From assembly GCA_937872925.1 (NCBI GenBank), contig CALMUT010000276.1, forward strand, positions 1 through 64,000: a DNA stretch of 64,000 nt, given 5' to 3'. Shown here one piece after another: positions 43,703 through 54,004 of this stretch (its first letter is position 1; each line of letters starts with the position of its first letter). Source of the DNA: an uncultured Myxococcales bacterium (GTDB taxonomy: Bacteria; Myxococcota_A; Polyangia; Polyangiales; Polyangiaceae). The position numbers and the translations under genes were made by a program. Under the pieces are notes generated by a model. It made no database searches. It was not told where the DNA came from and saw only the letters and a program-made list of their open reading frames with translations.

Positions 43703-44752
43703 ATGCGTCGGTTCCTCACCTCTGCCACCATCGTGCTTGCACTCGCTGGCTGCACCACGATCCTGGGCATCGACGGGGAGTTCGACGACCAAGCGTCGGG
43801 CGGCGCCTCCGGGTCGGGCGGCGCGGATGCTGGCACCGGCGCTGCCGGCACCGGTGGCGTCGCAGGAGCGGAAAATTGCCTGAACGGCGTTGATGACGAC
43901 AACAACGCCCAAGTCGACTGCATGGATTCTGCGTGCCAAGACAGGTTCGTCTGCGAGCCCGCTGCGCCTGCCGGCTTCATGGGGCCTGCCGTGCTCTGGA
44001 CCGGAACCGGGAACCAGACAGCCCCGCCATGCAGCGACCCAATGCTGGACCAGCTCCCGCTTTTCGAAGGGCTGACGGCCGCAGGAGCGGACTGTGGATC
44101 CGTCGGGTGCCAGTGCACTGAAGCGAGCTCACCCACGTGTTTGGGCCTGGTCAAATACCAAAGTGGCACCTGCACGACCGCGGGGAGCTACACGCCGCTC
44201 AGCGCCGGTTGCACAAATGTCACCGTCACCGTGCCCTCCTTCGCAAATCACGTGACGGGTATTTCCGGCAGTTTGACCTGCACCCCTGCCGCAACAGGCA
44301 GTCCGACGCTGCCGCCGCAGAGCGTCGCGGCGCGCTACGCTCTGTGCACCGCGGGAAGTCCAGGAGCCGGATGCAGTGGGGACCTGTGTGTCCCCAACAC
44401 CGACGCCAACTACGCCAAGCGGTGTGTGTTTCAAAAGGGGAACGTGGCGTGTCCGGGCGCGTACCCGAACGTGCTCAACCTATTTTCGAGCGTCAACGAC
44501 ACCCGGGGCTGTAGCGCGTGCACTTGCGACGACAGCGCTCCCTGCACGGTCAGCGTGGAAGAGTATCCGACCAGCGGCTGTGCCGGCAGTGGCAATGCGG
44601 TGCCCAAAGGTGGCAGCTGCCTACAGATCTCGGGTCCCCCCGCGCAGCGCTCCGTGCAGGTGACCGCGACTGCGCCCACTTGCATTCCTGGGGGAGGCGC
44701 CCCGATGGGTGCGATCAGCGCCGCGGGGCCAGTCACCGTTTGCTGCCAGTAG
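43703..44752 (+). CDS. Cys-rich lipoprotein with Gly-rich linker
   Basis: A 349-residue lipoprotein from ATG 43703; the signal MRRFLTSATIVLALAGC has Cys17 as the lipid site. A Gly/Ala/Ser linker follows, then NCLNGVDDDNNAQVDCMDSAC, a pattern common in myxobacterial surface proteins. The remaining 270 residues are rich in Cys, likely paired in disulfides. Function unknown. An in-frame upstream extension overlaps locus G and lacks a signal. Confidence 0.8.
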   Translation: MRRFLTSATIVLALAGCTTILGIDGEFDDQASGGASGSGGADAGTGAAGTGGVAGAENCLNGVDDDNNAQVDCMDSACQDRFVCEPAAPAGFMGPAVLWTGTGNQTAPPCSDPMLDQLPLFEGLTAAGADCGSVGCQCTEASSPTCLGLVKYQSGTCTTAGSYTPLSAGCTNVTVTVPSFANHVTGISGSLTCTPAATGSPTLPPQSVAARYALCTAGSPGAGCSGDLCVPNTDANYAKRCVFQKGNVACPGAYPNVLNLFSSVNDTRGCSACTCDDSAPCTVSVEEYPTSGCAGSGNAVPKGGSCLQISGPPAQRSVQVTATAPTCIPGGGAPMGAISAAGPVTVCCQ

Positions 44753-44866
44753 GGCTGGTGTTCAAGAACAAGCCGTCGCTGCGGCCACCGACCATGGCCG
44801 GAAGCGAGACCCATGCCCAGGCTTCTCTCGGGAATACTCGGCGGCGCTGCGTGTTGTGACATCACG

Positions 44867-45361
44867 ATGCGCCTGCGCCTACTTCTCTTGATGTTCGCCG
44901 TGGTGCCGATGGTCGGTTGCGACCACGCCACCAAATACTGGGCCGAGTCACAGCTGCAGGGAGCGGATCCGATCCAGGTTCTGCCCAATGTGCTGTCGCT
45001 CACCTATGTGCGCAACTTTGACGTGGCATTCCACGCCCTGCGTCATGTGCCCGAAGCCTGGAAGTTCTGGCTCATTGTCGGTGCCGGATTGCTTGCGATC
45101 ACCTTCGTGACGTTCCTGCTCCTATCGCGCAGGCTGCCGCTGCTCGAAGCCTCGGCATACGCGCTCGTGCTTTCCGGTGCCATCGGTAACGTTTCGGACC
45201 GACTGCTGCGTGGCTACGTCGTCGACTTCATACACCTAGAGTACTGGCCGGTGTTTAACGTCGCGGACGCTTGGGTGGTCATGGGCGTTGTGCTGCTGCT
45301 TGTCTCTGCGTTGATCCATCGCGGGCCACCGCAGCCGGCGGTATCGCGCGCTTCGGGCTAG
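44867..45361 (+). CDS. lspA: Signal peptidase II (LspA) family protein
   Basis: A 164-residue four-helix membrane protein from ATG 44867. It retains the key motifs DHATKYWAE, VRNFDVAF, GAIGNVSDRLLRGYVVDFI and FNVADAWV, with the two catalytic aspartates at 111 and 134. It cleaves prolipoproteins before the lipidated Cys. It lies 114 bases after a lipoprotein gene, in a genome rich in lipoproteins; whether it is the main enzyme or a paralogue cannot be told here. Confidence 0.88.
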   Translation: MRLRLLLLMFAVVPMVGCDHATKYWAESQLQGADPIQVLPNVLSLTYVRNFDVAFHALRHVPEAWKFWLIVGAGLLAITFVTFLLLSRRLPLLEASAYALVLSGAIGNVSDRLLRGYVVDFIHLEYWPVFNVADAWVVMGVVLLLVSALIHRGPPQPAVSRASG

Positions 45362-45401
45362 TGCGGCCGCGAAGACGGGCCGGGCCCGGCGAAGCTACCC
45401 C

Positions 45402-46178
45402 TCAGCCTCGATGATCCGCCACGAAGCTGTAGGCCGAAGCGTCGAACGCTGCGCCGGCAAGTTCTGGGGCATCTGCGTGGGCCGCGGCATCCGCGTCGGG
45501 GACCTGCCAGCGCACGGCGTGTTCGATGTGCTGATTGAAAACGCGCAGCGAGAGCAGCGCGCCGCCGGTTGAGCTCATGACGTGCACCCGTCTGGCGAGC
45601 TCCTGCCAGCGGGTCGCGTAGCCCGGATAGGCCGTATCCAGCGCGGCCAGCAAATCCGCGCCCAAGCTTGCAGAGGCGGCGCAGCGCAGTGAACACGGCG
45701 CGTGCGAAATCAGCGATAGCGGGCCGACGAGCCACAAAGTCTCTGGCGGCGCAGCGGCGGTGTCGCCGTCAAGCAGCGCCCCCAAGAGCGCAACATCGTC
45801 TTGCACGCTCAAGGAACAGAATCGCTCGATGCAGCAGGCGGGGTAGCCTAGCAGGCGGCCCAGCGCGACGACTGCGCTGGGGTCGCGGCGTCTGGCTTCA
45901 AGTTCCAGCACTTCGCCTCGGTGCAGCGCGTCGCTGTCGCGTGCCGCCAGAATCACGGTCTGGCCATCCGGAGCTGGAGCCGGAATGCGCCGAAGCGACA
46001 GCGCCCTAGCTGCGAGCCAGCGTTCCGCCACATCGGCGTCGCGCCCGTTTAGACACTCGCGCTTGATCAAGCTGCGCTGGCCGGAAAGTAGTCCGAACAG
46101 CTCGGGATCCGCAGGGGAAACGCCGTCTGTCGGGGGCGCGCCTGAGCGCAATCGAGCCGGCCATTTGGGAAATGCCAC
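45402..46178 (-). CDS. DUF483 family protein
   Basis: A 258-residue protein with LGRLLGYPACCIERF and HAPCSLRCAAS, the paired Cys motifs of DUF483 proteins, found in archaea and some bacteria, often beside radical SAM genes. It may bind a metal or cluster. It is divergent from locus H with 44 bases between, so both probably share a regulatory region. Function unknown. Confidence 0.78.
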   Translation of the reverse strand: MAFPKWPARLRSGAPPTDGVSPADPELFGLLSGQRSLIKRECLNGRDADVAERWLAARALSLRRIPAPAPDGQTVILAARDSDALHRGEVLELEARRRDPSAVVALGRLLGYPACCIERFCSLSVQDDVALLGALLDGDTAAAPPETLWLVGPLSLISHAPCSLRCAASASLGADLLAALDTAYPGYATRWQELARRVHVMSSTGGALLSLRVFNQHIEHAVRWQVPDADAAAHADAPELAGAAFDASAYSFVADHRG

Positions 46179-46222
46179 GCGACTTCTTTTAGCAGCGATA
46201 GGGGCGCGCTACGACTCAAGGC

Positions 46223-47473
46223 GTGGCGTACGACGGCGAGGCGTTCATCCAAGACTTCCTGAACGGCCAGATCGGCGGGCATGTTTTTCTCGGTTTCCAG
46301 ATCCTGCGGGTCGAACCTGACCGCGTGCGTCAAGCGCTGGATGTAGAACTGGGCGCGCCAGACGGTCGCAGCTTGCTGCTCTTTCTAGAGCGCCGCGTGC
46401 CCGGACGAGCGGCGTTGTGCACCACGCCGTCCTTTTCGGTATCGTACTATCCCTCACGCTCACTGCCCGACACCGAGGCCGCTCGGTTGGGACGCAGCTT
46501 CGCTGAGTTCCTAACGGAGCGGGAGCAGGAACTCGGGCCGGCTGCGGCGGCAAGAACTTTACGCCTTGCGGTGCGTCAGGGAATTCCGGATCGATGGTTG
46601 GAGCTGCGAATCAATCGCGAGTGCAACGAGCGCTGCGTGTTCTGCAACACGCCGGAGGATTCGGAGACCATACTGCCAGGGCCCGCGGCGGTGGAGGAAA
46701 CTCTGCGCGTCGAGTACGCCGCTGGACACCGGGCCGTGCTGTTCACCGGACGTGAACCGACCCTCGACCCCCGGCTCCTCGACTACATCCGCCTTGCGCG
46801 GAGTCTGGGCTACGAACGCCGGCGTCTGCAGACCAACGGCACGCGACTCGCACGGGCAGGATTCGTCAAAGACTTGATCGCCGCGGGCGTCGACGAGTTC
46901 GAGATCTCCTTCCACACTAGAGATGCCGCAACCTTTGAACGGCTAGTCGGAAAGCGCGCGCTGCTGCCCAAAACCGAAGATGGGATCGAAAATGTCCTGT
47001 CCGCCGGTGCCAGGTTGCATCTGGTTACGGTGGCCACTCGAGACAACCTGCATGAGATTCCCAGTCTGCTGGCGGCGCTTGGCGCGCGCTACGGCGGCCG
47101 CGTGCGTCACGTGACGCTGAGCCCGATGGCGCCGGTTGGGGACGGCCGCACGCGTTTGGAGCTCTTGCCGCGTCTAGGGGCGCTTCAGGCCGTGCTTCCG
47201 GGCATTGCGGACGCCGCTCAGGGGGCGGGGATCGAACTGAACATCCCATCTCGCTGCGGATTGCCCCTGTGCGTGACCCCGGCCGCACTTTGGCCGCTCA
47301 ATCTCGAGGCCAAGAACACGCCTGGATTGACCCTCGAGAGCGACAAACACAAAGCCGAGCAGTGCCGACAATGCCGCTACGACCCCGTGTGCACCGGTGT
47401 TTGGTCGGCGTACCTGGAGCACTATGGCTCCGAAGAACTCGTGCCGGTGTCCTTCGAGCAAGACACCGCTTGA
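46223..47473 (+). CDS. Radical SAM protein with N-terminal accessory domain and auxiliary motif
   Basis: A 416-residue protein (locus H), GTG start. Residues 1-125 are an accessory domain with FSVSY at 71-75. The cluster motif is C134xxxC138xxC141 (CNERCVFC), then FTGREPTLDP. The C-terminus carries CGLPLC and CRQCRYDPVCTGVWSAYLEHYG, the auxiliary-cluster signature shared with loci E, F and J. It is divergent from the DUF483 gene. Confidence 0.9.
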   Translation: MAYDGEAFIQDFLNGQIGGHVFLGFQILRVEPDRVRQALDVELGAPDGRSLLLFLERRVPGRAALCTTPSFSVSYYPSRSLPDTEAARLGRSFAEFLTEREQELGPAAAARTLRLAVRQGIPDRWLELRINRECNERCVFCNTPEDSETILPGPAAVEETLRVEYAAGHRAVLFTGREPTLDPRLLDYIRLARSLGYERRRLQTNGTRLARAGFVKDLIAAGVDEFEISFHTRDAATFERLVGKRALLPKTEDGIENVLSAGARLHLVTVATRDNLHEIPSLLAALGARYGGRVRHVTLSPMAPVGDGRTRLELLPRLGALQAVLPGIADAAQGAGIELNIPSRCGLPLCVTPAALWPLNLEAKNTPGLTLESDKHKAEQCRQCRYDPVCTGVWSAYLEHYGSEELVPVSFEQDTA

Positions 47474-47563
47474 GTGCGAGGATGTATGCCAAGCACTCAC
47501 GCTGTGCGACCTGAATGACGCTGCGCATACCGCCGGGCTGCGCGTTCGAGTAATATTTGAGGT

Positions 47564-47824
47564 GTGAGAGATTCTGGCCCGCCCTCCATTCGAAGCCGAA
47601 GCTTCACCGAGATCAACGTGCTTGCCGAGCGCATGCACATGGAGCTCAGCCCGACGGAAGGCATCACCATTCAAGAGTTGGCGAGCCGCCTCGACTTGCG
47701 GGTCTACGATTTGAGTCGGCCGCTGCAGCGTCTGGTCGATGCCAAGCGGGTAACGAAGCGTGTGGAAAACCACATGACCGTGTACTTTCGCGTGGAAGAA
47801 GCGCAGGTCAACTTCAAGCGCTGA
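47564..47824 (+). CDS. Small winged-helix DNA-binding-like protein
   Basis: An 86-residue protein with ITIQELASRLDLRVYDLSRPLQRLVDAKRV, a helix-turn-helix of winged-helix type, followed by a wing (KRVENHMTVYFRVEE). It probably binds DNA and could control nearby genes. It follows locus H by 90 bases. ATG or GTG starts are not clear-cut. Confidence 0.6.
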   Translation: MRDSGPPSIRSRSFTEINVLAERMHMELSPTEGITIQELASRLDLRVYDLSRPLQRLVDAKRVTKRVENHMTVYFRVEEAQVNFKR

Positions 47825-47843
47825 GCCGAGTCGCTGCGCAGAC

Positions 47844-48841
<998 letters not shown>

Positions 48842-48902
48842 CTAGCAGCGCCGTTTGTTTCACCCGAGCCCTGCGGATACCATAGCGGGCGGGAGGTATT
48901 CC

Positions 48903-50498
48903 ATGCGTCGTTTCCTAGTGTGCAATTTGCTGGCGAGTGCCGCTGCGCTGGCGTCGGCCACGGCGGGCGCCGCGACCTACAAGGTGGGACCCACCCAAAC
49001 GTATCAACAGCTTTCTGCCGTGGCATCTCTGCTCAAGCCCGGTGACATCGTGGAAGTCGATGGGGACGCGACCTACTCCGGCGGAGTCGTTTTCGACAAG
49101 GCGGGGACGGCGGCGTCGAAGATTACGATTCGGGGCGTGCCGAAGAACGGCAAGCGCCCGGTGATCAGCGGCGGCACAAATACCATCGAGGCCCGGGCCA
49201 ACTATTACGTTTTTGAGGGCCTTGAACTTACCGGTGGGTCGTCGCGCTGCTTCTTTCACCATGCTCACGACATCACCCTGCGTGGCTCTGTGGTGCACGA
49301 CTGCCCGAAGCAAGGTGTGCTCGGCGCCGACCAGGATTCCGGCTCACTGCTCATGGAATACGTCGAAGTCTACAAGTGCGGCGGCGGCACTCAAGACCAT
49401 CAGATCTACATGGCCACGGATGAGGCCACCTACCCGAAGAGCGTCTTTCGCATGCAGTACTGCTACGTGCATGACGCCAACGGCGGCAACAACGTGAAGT
49501 CACGGGCTGAACGCAACGAGATCTTCTACAACTGGATCGAAGGCGCACTTTACCACGAACTGGAACTCATCGGTCCGGACGGTGGCAACCCGGCGTTGGC
49601 ACGCGAGGACTCGGACGTCGTCGGCAACGTCCTGGTCAAAGACAAGGCGAGCTACGTGGTGCGGTTCGGTGGTGACGGCACCGGCGAGACCGATGGTCGC
49701 TACCGCTTTGTAAACAACACCGTCATCACCCTGCCGGGAGGCAGCGCCGTTTTCCGCCTGTTCCACGGCCTAGAGAGCGTGGAGATGCACAACAATGTGT
49801 TCTGGGCTACCGGCAGCGGCACGGTGAACGTCGTTCGCACCGTCGAAGCCCAGTGGACCCAGGGCAGCGCGTTGATCGCGGGGAGCAATAACTGGGTCAA
49901 GACCGGCGGCACGAACATCCCTAGCCAATGGACGGGGACCCTGAGCGGAGCCGCCCCGGGTTTCAGCAATGCGTCGGCGTTCGACTTCCACCCGACCGTG
50001 AGCGCAGCCATCGTGGACAAGGGGGCGGCGACCCTGAGCGGACCTAGCGGCTACCCGTTTCCGTCACCCCTGGCGGCGCCGGCGTCCCACCCTCCGGACA
50101 GCCAACTGCTGGCACCGGGCGGCGCGGTGGCACGCCCGAAATCCGGAGCCATTGATCTCGGCGCGTTCGAATACGGCGTGAGTGGCGGTGGCGCGGGTGG
50201 GAGCGGCGGAACTGCCGGCATTGGCGGAACTGCCGGCATTGGCGGCGCTGCAGGAAGTGCTGGCAGCGCCAGTGGAGGCGTCTCAAGCGGCGGTGCGTCG
50301 AGCGCCGGCGCCGGTGGCGTCGCCGCGGCTGGCGGTGGGACGGCTTCTGGCGGGGCCGCAGGTTCGCCGAGCAAGAGTGCAAGCGACGACGATGGTGGTT
50401 GTGGCTGTCGCGCGGCGGGCGCCCCCGCCGACTCACGCTCCGCGCTGATCGTGCTCGCACTCGCGTACCTGCTGCGCCGCCGCCGACGCGTCGCGTAA
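48903..50498 (+). CDS. Right-handed beta-helix (pectate-lyase-like) protein with MYXO-CTERM
   Basis: A 531-residue exported protein from ATG 48903 (signal MRRFLVCNLLASAAALASATAGA). Residues 20-380 form beta-helix repeats of the polysaccharide-lyase/right-handed parallel type (VFEGLELTGGS, VVHDCPKQGV). A Gly/Ala/Ser linker leads to DDGGCGC, a hydrophobic stretch and the terminal RRRRRV: a MYXO-CTERM sorting tail cleaved at the cell surface. It may attack acidic polysaccharide; catalytic residues are not resolved. Confidence 0.83.
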   Translation: MRRFLVCNLLASAAALASATAGAATYKVGPTQTYQQLSAVASLLKPGDIVEVDGDATYSGGVVFDKAGTAASKITIRGVPKNGKRPVISGGTNTIEARANYYVFEGLELTGGSSRCFFHHAHDITLRGSVVHDCPKQGVLGADQDSGSLLMEYVEVYKCGGGTQDHQIYMATDEATYPKSVFRMQYCYVHDANGGNNVKSRAERNEIFYNWIEGALYHELELIGPDGGNPALAREDSDVVGNVLVKDKASYVVRFGGDGTGETDGRYRFVNNTVITLPGGSAVFRLFHGLESVEMHNNVFWATGSGTVNVVRTVEAQWTQGSALIAGSNNWVKTGGTNIPSQWTGTLSGAAPGFSNASAFDFHPTVSAAIVDKGAATLSGPSGYPFPSPLAAPASHPPDSQLLAPGGAVARPKSGAIDLGAFEYGVSGGGAGGSGGTAGIGGTAGIGGAAGSAGSASGGVSSGGASSAGAGGVAAAGGGTASGGAAGSPSKSASDDDGGCGCRAAGAPADSRSALIVLALAYLLRRRRRVA

Positions 50499-50561
50499 GC
50501 GGTTTCTTTGGGAGACTTCCGTGGGTCGAAGTCGCCAAAGCCATGGCAGCAATCCGCGTGA

Positions 50562-52607
50562 TTAGTCTGTCGCCGACGACAGCTTGGCTAGCGCGTCCAG
50601 CAATCTGGTGGGCGTATATGGCTTCTGCAAGAAGCCGGCTCCTAGGGATTCGAGATGTTGTGCATCGATCAGGTCTTCCGCGTGGCCGGAGCATACCAGC
50701 ACGCGCAAATGGGGCAGGCGGGCTCGAAGCTTCTCGGCCAGGGCGTGTCCGCGGAGACCCGGCATGACTTCATCGGTCAGAAGCACATCCGGCACTGTTC
50801 CGGCTTCCACCAGCGCCAGGGCCTCATCGGCATTCGCTGCGGTTGAGACGACGAAATTTGCTTTGGCAAGCACACGCTCGGTCAAGTTGCGCACCGAGGC
50901 ATCGTCCTCGACCAATAGCACGCGTTGCTGTCGCGCGGAGACAGGTATCGGTTCGCCTTCGGACGCAGCTTCCGCAGCGGGGTCCACCCGCGGTAGGTGT
51001 AATGCGATAGTCGTGCCGACACCGAGCGCAGTCGTCAGTGTGACGTCACCACCCACCTGCCGGGTCATGCCATAGACCGAGGCCAGCCCCAGCCCCGTGC
51101 CCTTGCCCGCTTCTTTGGTGGTGAAGAACGGCTCGAAGGCCTGCGCGGCGACTTCTTCCGTCATGCCTTCACCTTGGTCTTCGATGGCGATGCGGATCGT
51201 GTCTCCGCTCCCCCGGTCGACGCTGAGTTGGATTCGCCCGCCGTTGGGCTGCGCGTCGACGGCGTTCACGATCAAGTTCATCAAGGCGCGTTCCAACTGC
51301 GATGGATCCATCAAGACGCAGCCTGCGTCGGGGTCAACTTTGGCGCTCAGTTGCACGTCTTCACGCAGGAGGTGCTCGAGCATGGGTAGCAGTCGAAGCA
51401 CCTCTTGAGCCGCGTCGATGGCGCGCGGCCGCACCACCTCTTTGCGGGAGAACGTCAGCAGGTCCCGGGTGATTTCGGCGCCCCGCTGCGCCGCGTCGAT
51501 GATGACACCGAGGTCCTCTTTCACCGATTCGGCGACGCCCTCGCTGCGCCGAGCCAACTCGGCGTGCCCGATCATCGCCGTGAGCAAGTTGTTGAAGTCA
51601 TGGGCCACGCCACCTGCCAAACGCCCGATCGCTTCAAGCTTCTGTGACTCCACCATCTGAACCTCCAGCCTGCGTCGTTCTTCGGCCAGTTGGGCAACGG
51701 CGCGGCGACGCTCGAGCCAAACCCGGCTGAGTGCCCACACCGCGGGGCAGAGCACGGCGGCAAGCAAGAGCAGCAGGTTCACCGCTTGGGAGTGGCTCGC
51801 GGACGCAAGCGCAGCGTTCGGTTCGACTTGAACGCGCCAACGCTGAGCGGCGACCTGCGCGTCTGCTTGGCTCCTCGGTCCCGACGCGGCGCCGAACCCA
51901 GCGGATTCAAACAAGACCCCGGATTCGTCACTCACCCGTACAAGATACCGATCTAGGACGCCTTCTCGGAGGCTGCTGCGAATGAACTGCTCGCAGTCGA
52001 AGACGCCGTTCACGTAACCCAGCACTCGCCCGTTCCGGTGGACCGGAAAGTAGCTTGCGACACCGCGCTGCCCTTGGAACAAAACGAGTGAGCTGGTCAT
52101 GACAGGCTTTCCGCTGCGCTCTGCTGCGAGAAAAAACGGAGCTGCCACTGGATGTTGCCGGACGTTGCGACCAACCGCCTGTTTGTTCGGCCCTTCGGGC
52201 ACCACGAGTCGGATCAGACCGGAGGTATCAATCCAATTGATCGCGAGCAGGCCACCGAATGAAGCCTGCAGGATTTCTGCGCGACGCGAAAACTCCGCAT
52301 CTTGCATGTCTTCGTGCTGTGCGCGTTCACGTGCCAGGCTCTCCACCACCGTCAGCCGTGCAGCGACGAAGTCTGCTAGGCGCGGCGCCGCTTGGCGCGC
52401 AGCGCCGCTCGTGGTGAGCGCCAGCGCGCGCGCCTCTGCTTCACGCAGACCCATCCAAGTGCCGACAAGCAGCGTGGCGACCGACAAAGCAGCCAACCAG
52501 GGTAAGAGGACACGCGGAAATCGCGGCACTAGCTCATGGGAACGTGGGACGACACTCAGGTCAATGCGGACCGGATTACGTCCAGATCTAGCCGCCGCTG
52601 GCCACAA
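50562..52607 (-). CDS. Hybrid sensor histidine kinase with receiver domain
   Basis: A 681-residue protein from TTG 52607 (GTG 52529 is possible). Two membrane helices flank a periplasmic CHASE-like sensor (about residues 60-285). A HisKA domain with the phosphorylated His in GGVAHDFNNLL follows, then a HATPase domain (DQGEGM, GKGTGLGLASVYG) and a C-terminal receiver (LLVEDD, LLTDEVMPG with the Asp). It senses an external signal and relays phosphate to its own receiver. Divergent from the mini MYXO-CTERM gene. Confidence 0.9.
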   Translation of the reverse strand: MWPAAARSGRNPVRIDLSVVPRSHELVPRFPRVLLPWLAALSVATLLVGTWMGLREAEARALALTTSGAARQAAPRLADFVAARLTVVESLARERAQHEDMQDAEFSRRAEILQASFGGLLAINWIDTSGLIRLVVPEGPNKQAVGRNVRQHPVAAPFFLAAERSGKPVMTSSLVLFQGQRGVASYFPVHRNGRVLGYVNGVFDCEQFIRSSLREGVLDRYLVRVSDESGVLFESAGFGAASGPRSQADAQVAAQRWRVQVEPNAALASASHSQAVNLLLLLAAVLCPAVWALSRVWLERRRAVAQLAEERRRLEVQMVESQKLEAIGRLAGGVAHDFNNLLTAMIGHAELARRSEGVAESVKEDLGVIIDAAQRGAEITRDLLTFSRKEVVRPRAIDAAQEVLRLLPMLEHLLREDVQLSAKVDPDAGCVLMDPSQLERALMNLIVNAVDAQPNGGRIQLSVDRGSGDTIRIAIEDQGEGMTEEVAAQAFEPFFTTKEAGKGTGLGLASVYGMTRQVGGDVTLTTALGVGTTIALHLPRVDPAAEAASEGEPIPVSARQQRVLLVEDDASVRNLTERVLAKANFVVSTAANADEALALVEAGTVPDVLLTDEVMPGLRGHALAEKLRARLPHLRVLVCSGHAEDLIDAQHLESLGAGFLQKPYTPTRLLDALAKLSSATD

Positions 52608-52639
52608 TTCGGTTGCCGCTTGGCGTACACTCAGCTCCT

Positions 52640-52867
52640 ATGAAACGTCTCTCGCTCACGTTCGTGCTTTTGGCATGCATCGCCGCGGCCACCCTCAGCT
52701 CGACTGCGACCGCTGCGCCGATGACCACGGTCCTTGCGGACGTTGCGCCGTCGGACGATGGCGGCTGCGGCTGCGCGGTCCCGGGAAACTCCGGCGGCAA
52801 TCGCAAAGGTGGCTGGCTGCTCGCTGGCGCTGCCGGCGTGCTGCTCCTGCTCAGACGTCGCTCCTGA
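52640..52867 (+). CDS. Mini MYXO-CTERM protein
   Basis: A 75-residue protein from ATG 52640: a signal peptide (LTFVLLACIAAATLSSTATAA), about 25 residues of mature sequence ending in DDGGCGC, then a membrane helix and LRRRS. It is essentially two sorting signals with almost no domain in between. The tail matches the MYXO-CTERM of the beta-helix protein, and a sortase-like protease would release a very short Cys-anchored peptide. Confidence 0.75.
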   Translation: MKRLSLTFVLLACIAAATLSSTATAAPMTTVLADVAPSDDGGCGCAVPGNSGGNRKGGWLLAGAAGVLLLLRRRS

Positions 52868-52927
52868 CGCAGTCCTTGCCAGCGAAGCGCCGCACCATGC
52901 AGCGTTTGCGGCTGCGCGGGTCGAGCT

Positions 52928-53737
52928 TCAATTCTTGGCGGGTTTCATGTTCACACCGACTTGGGTGTGGCAAGCGGCACAGGTCGCCAGGATCTTTCCA
53001 TAGGTGGTCGCGCGCGCAACGAGCCCGGACGCTTTGCCAGCCTCCGCGCCGAGTGCGCGCAGCTCCGCTTCCTTACGCCGCAGCTCGTCGCTGACGGCGC
53101 CAGCCTCAGGACGAAATACGTCTGCTTTCGCGATGGCTTGGGCGCCGCGCAGCCAGGCGTCGTCCCACGGGCCGGTCACACCTTCCCAAAGTCGTTCCGT
53201 CGCCCACTGGTGGTGCAGCATATCCGTTTGGAGAGGGGTGCCGCCCTCCGGGGCGGTTGGTCGTTGGTAGACGGGCCCTCGAACTTGTTGTTCGTGGCAG
53301 CCGCCACAGCTTTCAACGACTCGTGCCATTGCCTTGCGAGCGTCTTCGGTCGTCTTGGCGCTCTTGCCGGAAGTCGCGGCGGCGCGCATCTTGTCGTGCA
53401 TCGTTTTCCAGCCCGCCGGTGCTTTGTCCGGAAGGTTCTGGGTGCTGAGGGCCGAAAGCTCCGTGCGTAGCTTCTCGAGGTCGCCTCGAATCAGCGCATC
53501 GTGCCCGGTAATGGCAGCAGTGTAGTGGCGCTCCATGAGGGCCACCTTGTCGATCTCCGTGAAGCCACTGGCGGCTGCGCCGGCGGGCGGCGCCGGCGGT
53601 TCCTTCTTGTCGCAGGCCACGGCGGCTGTCGCCGCGACAACGAGCGCGAGGCCGACGGCGGGACCAACGGAGGCGCGGTTGCATGAGGCGAGGAGGGAGC
53701 TCGTGGGGCGCTTTCGCTTCGGGCACTGTCTAGTCAT
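52928..53737 (-). CDS. Di-haem c-type cytochrome-like lipoprotein
   Basis: A 269-residue exported protein from ATG 53737, with a signal around VGPAVGLALVVAATAAVAC. It has two CxxCH haem-binding motifs: CGGCHEQQ and CAACHTQV. The region between is helical. It is predicted to be a periplasmic electron carrier anchored by lipid. It could also be a haem sensor; no partner is visible. In-frame extensions upstream lack a signal. Confidence 0.8.
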   Translation of the reverse strand: MTRQCPKRKRPTSSLLASCNRASVGPAVGLALVVAATAAVACDKKEPPAPPAGAAASGFTEIDKVALMERHYTAAITGHDALIRGDLEKLRTELSALSTQNLPDKAPAGWKTMHDKMRAAATSGKSAKTTEDARKAMARVVESCGGCHEQQVRGPVYQRPTAPEGGTPLQTDMLHHQWATERLWEGVTGPWDDAWLRGAQAIAKADVFRPEAGAVSDELRRKEAELRALGAEAGKASGLVARATTYGKILATCAACHTQVGVNMKPAKN

Positions 53738-54004
53738 CACATCGGGGCACTTGCAATCACCGCGCCCAGACAACAGTCGCAAAATGGAAGGTGCCGTGGC
53801 GCAGGGCGAGACGCTGACGAAGCGCGCCGCGCACGCGATGCGGCGCCGCGGGTTGCCGGCGCAAACACTGCAGGGTCCCCTCAGGTGTTGTGGGTGCGCA
53901 CTGAATCCGAGTTCCATGTCTCAGCGTCCAGCGGTTGGCCGCATGCACGCGCCACGTCGAAGCCGCAGAGCGCTGCCGCGGCCGTTGGCGCCCAGCGAGG
54001 GTGG
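53738..54004. other. Largest intergenic stretch
   Basis: This 267-base spacer separates two minus-strand genes and should hold the promoter of the di-haem lipoprotein gene. I see no strong hairpin, repeat or coding frame of clear merit in it. Confidence 0.5.
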
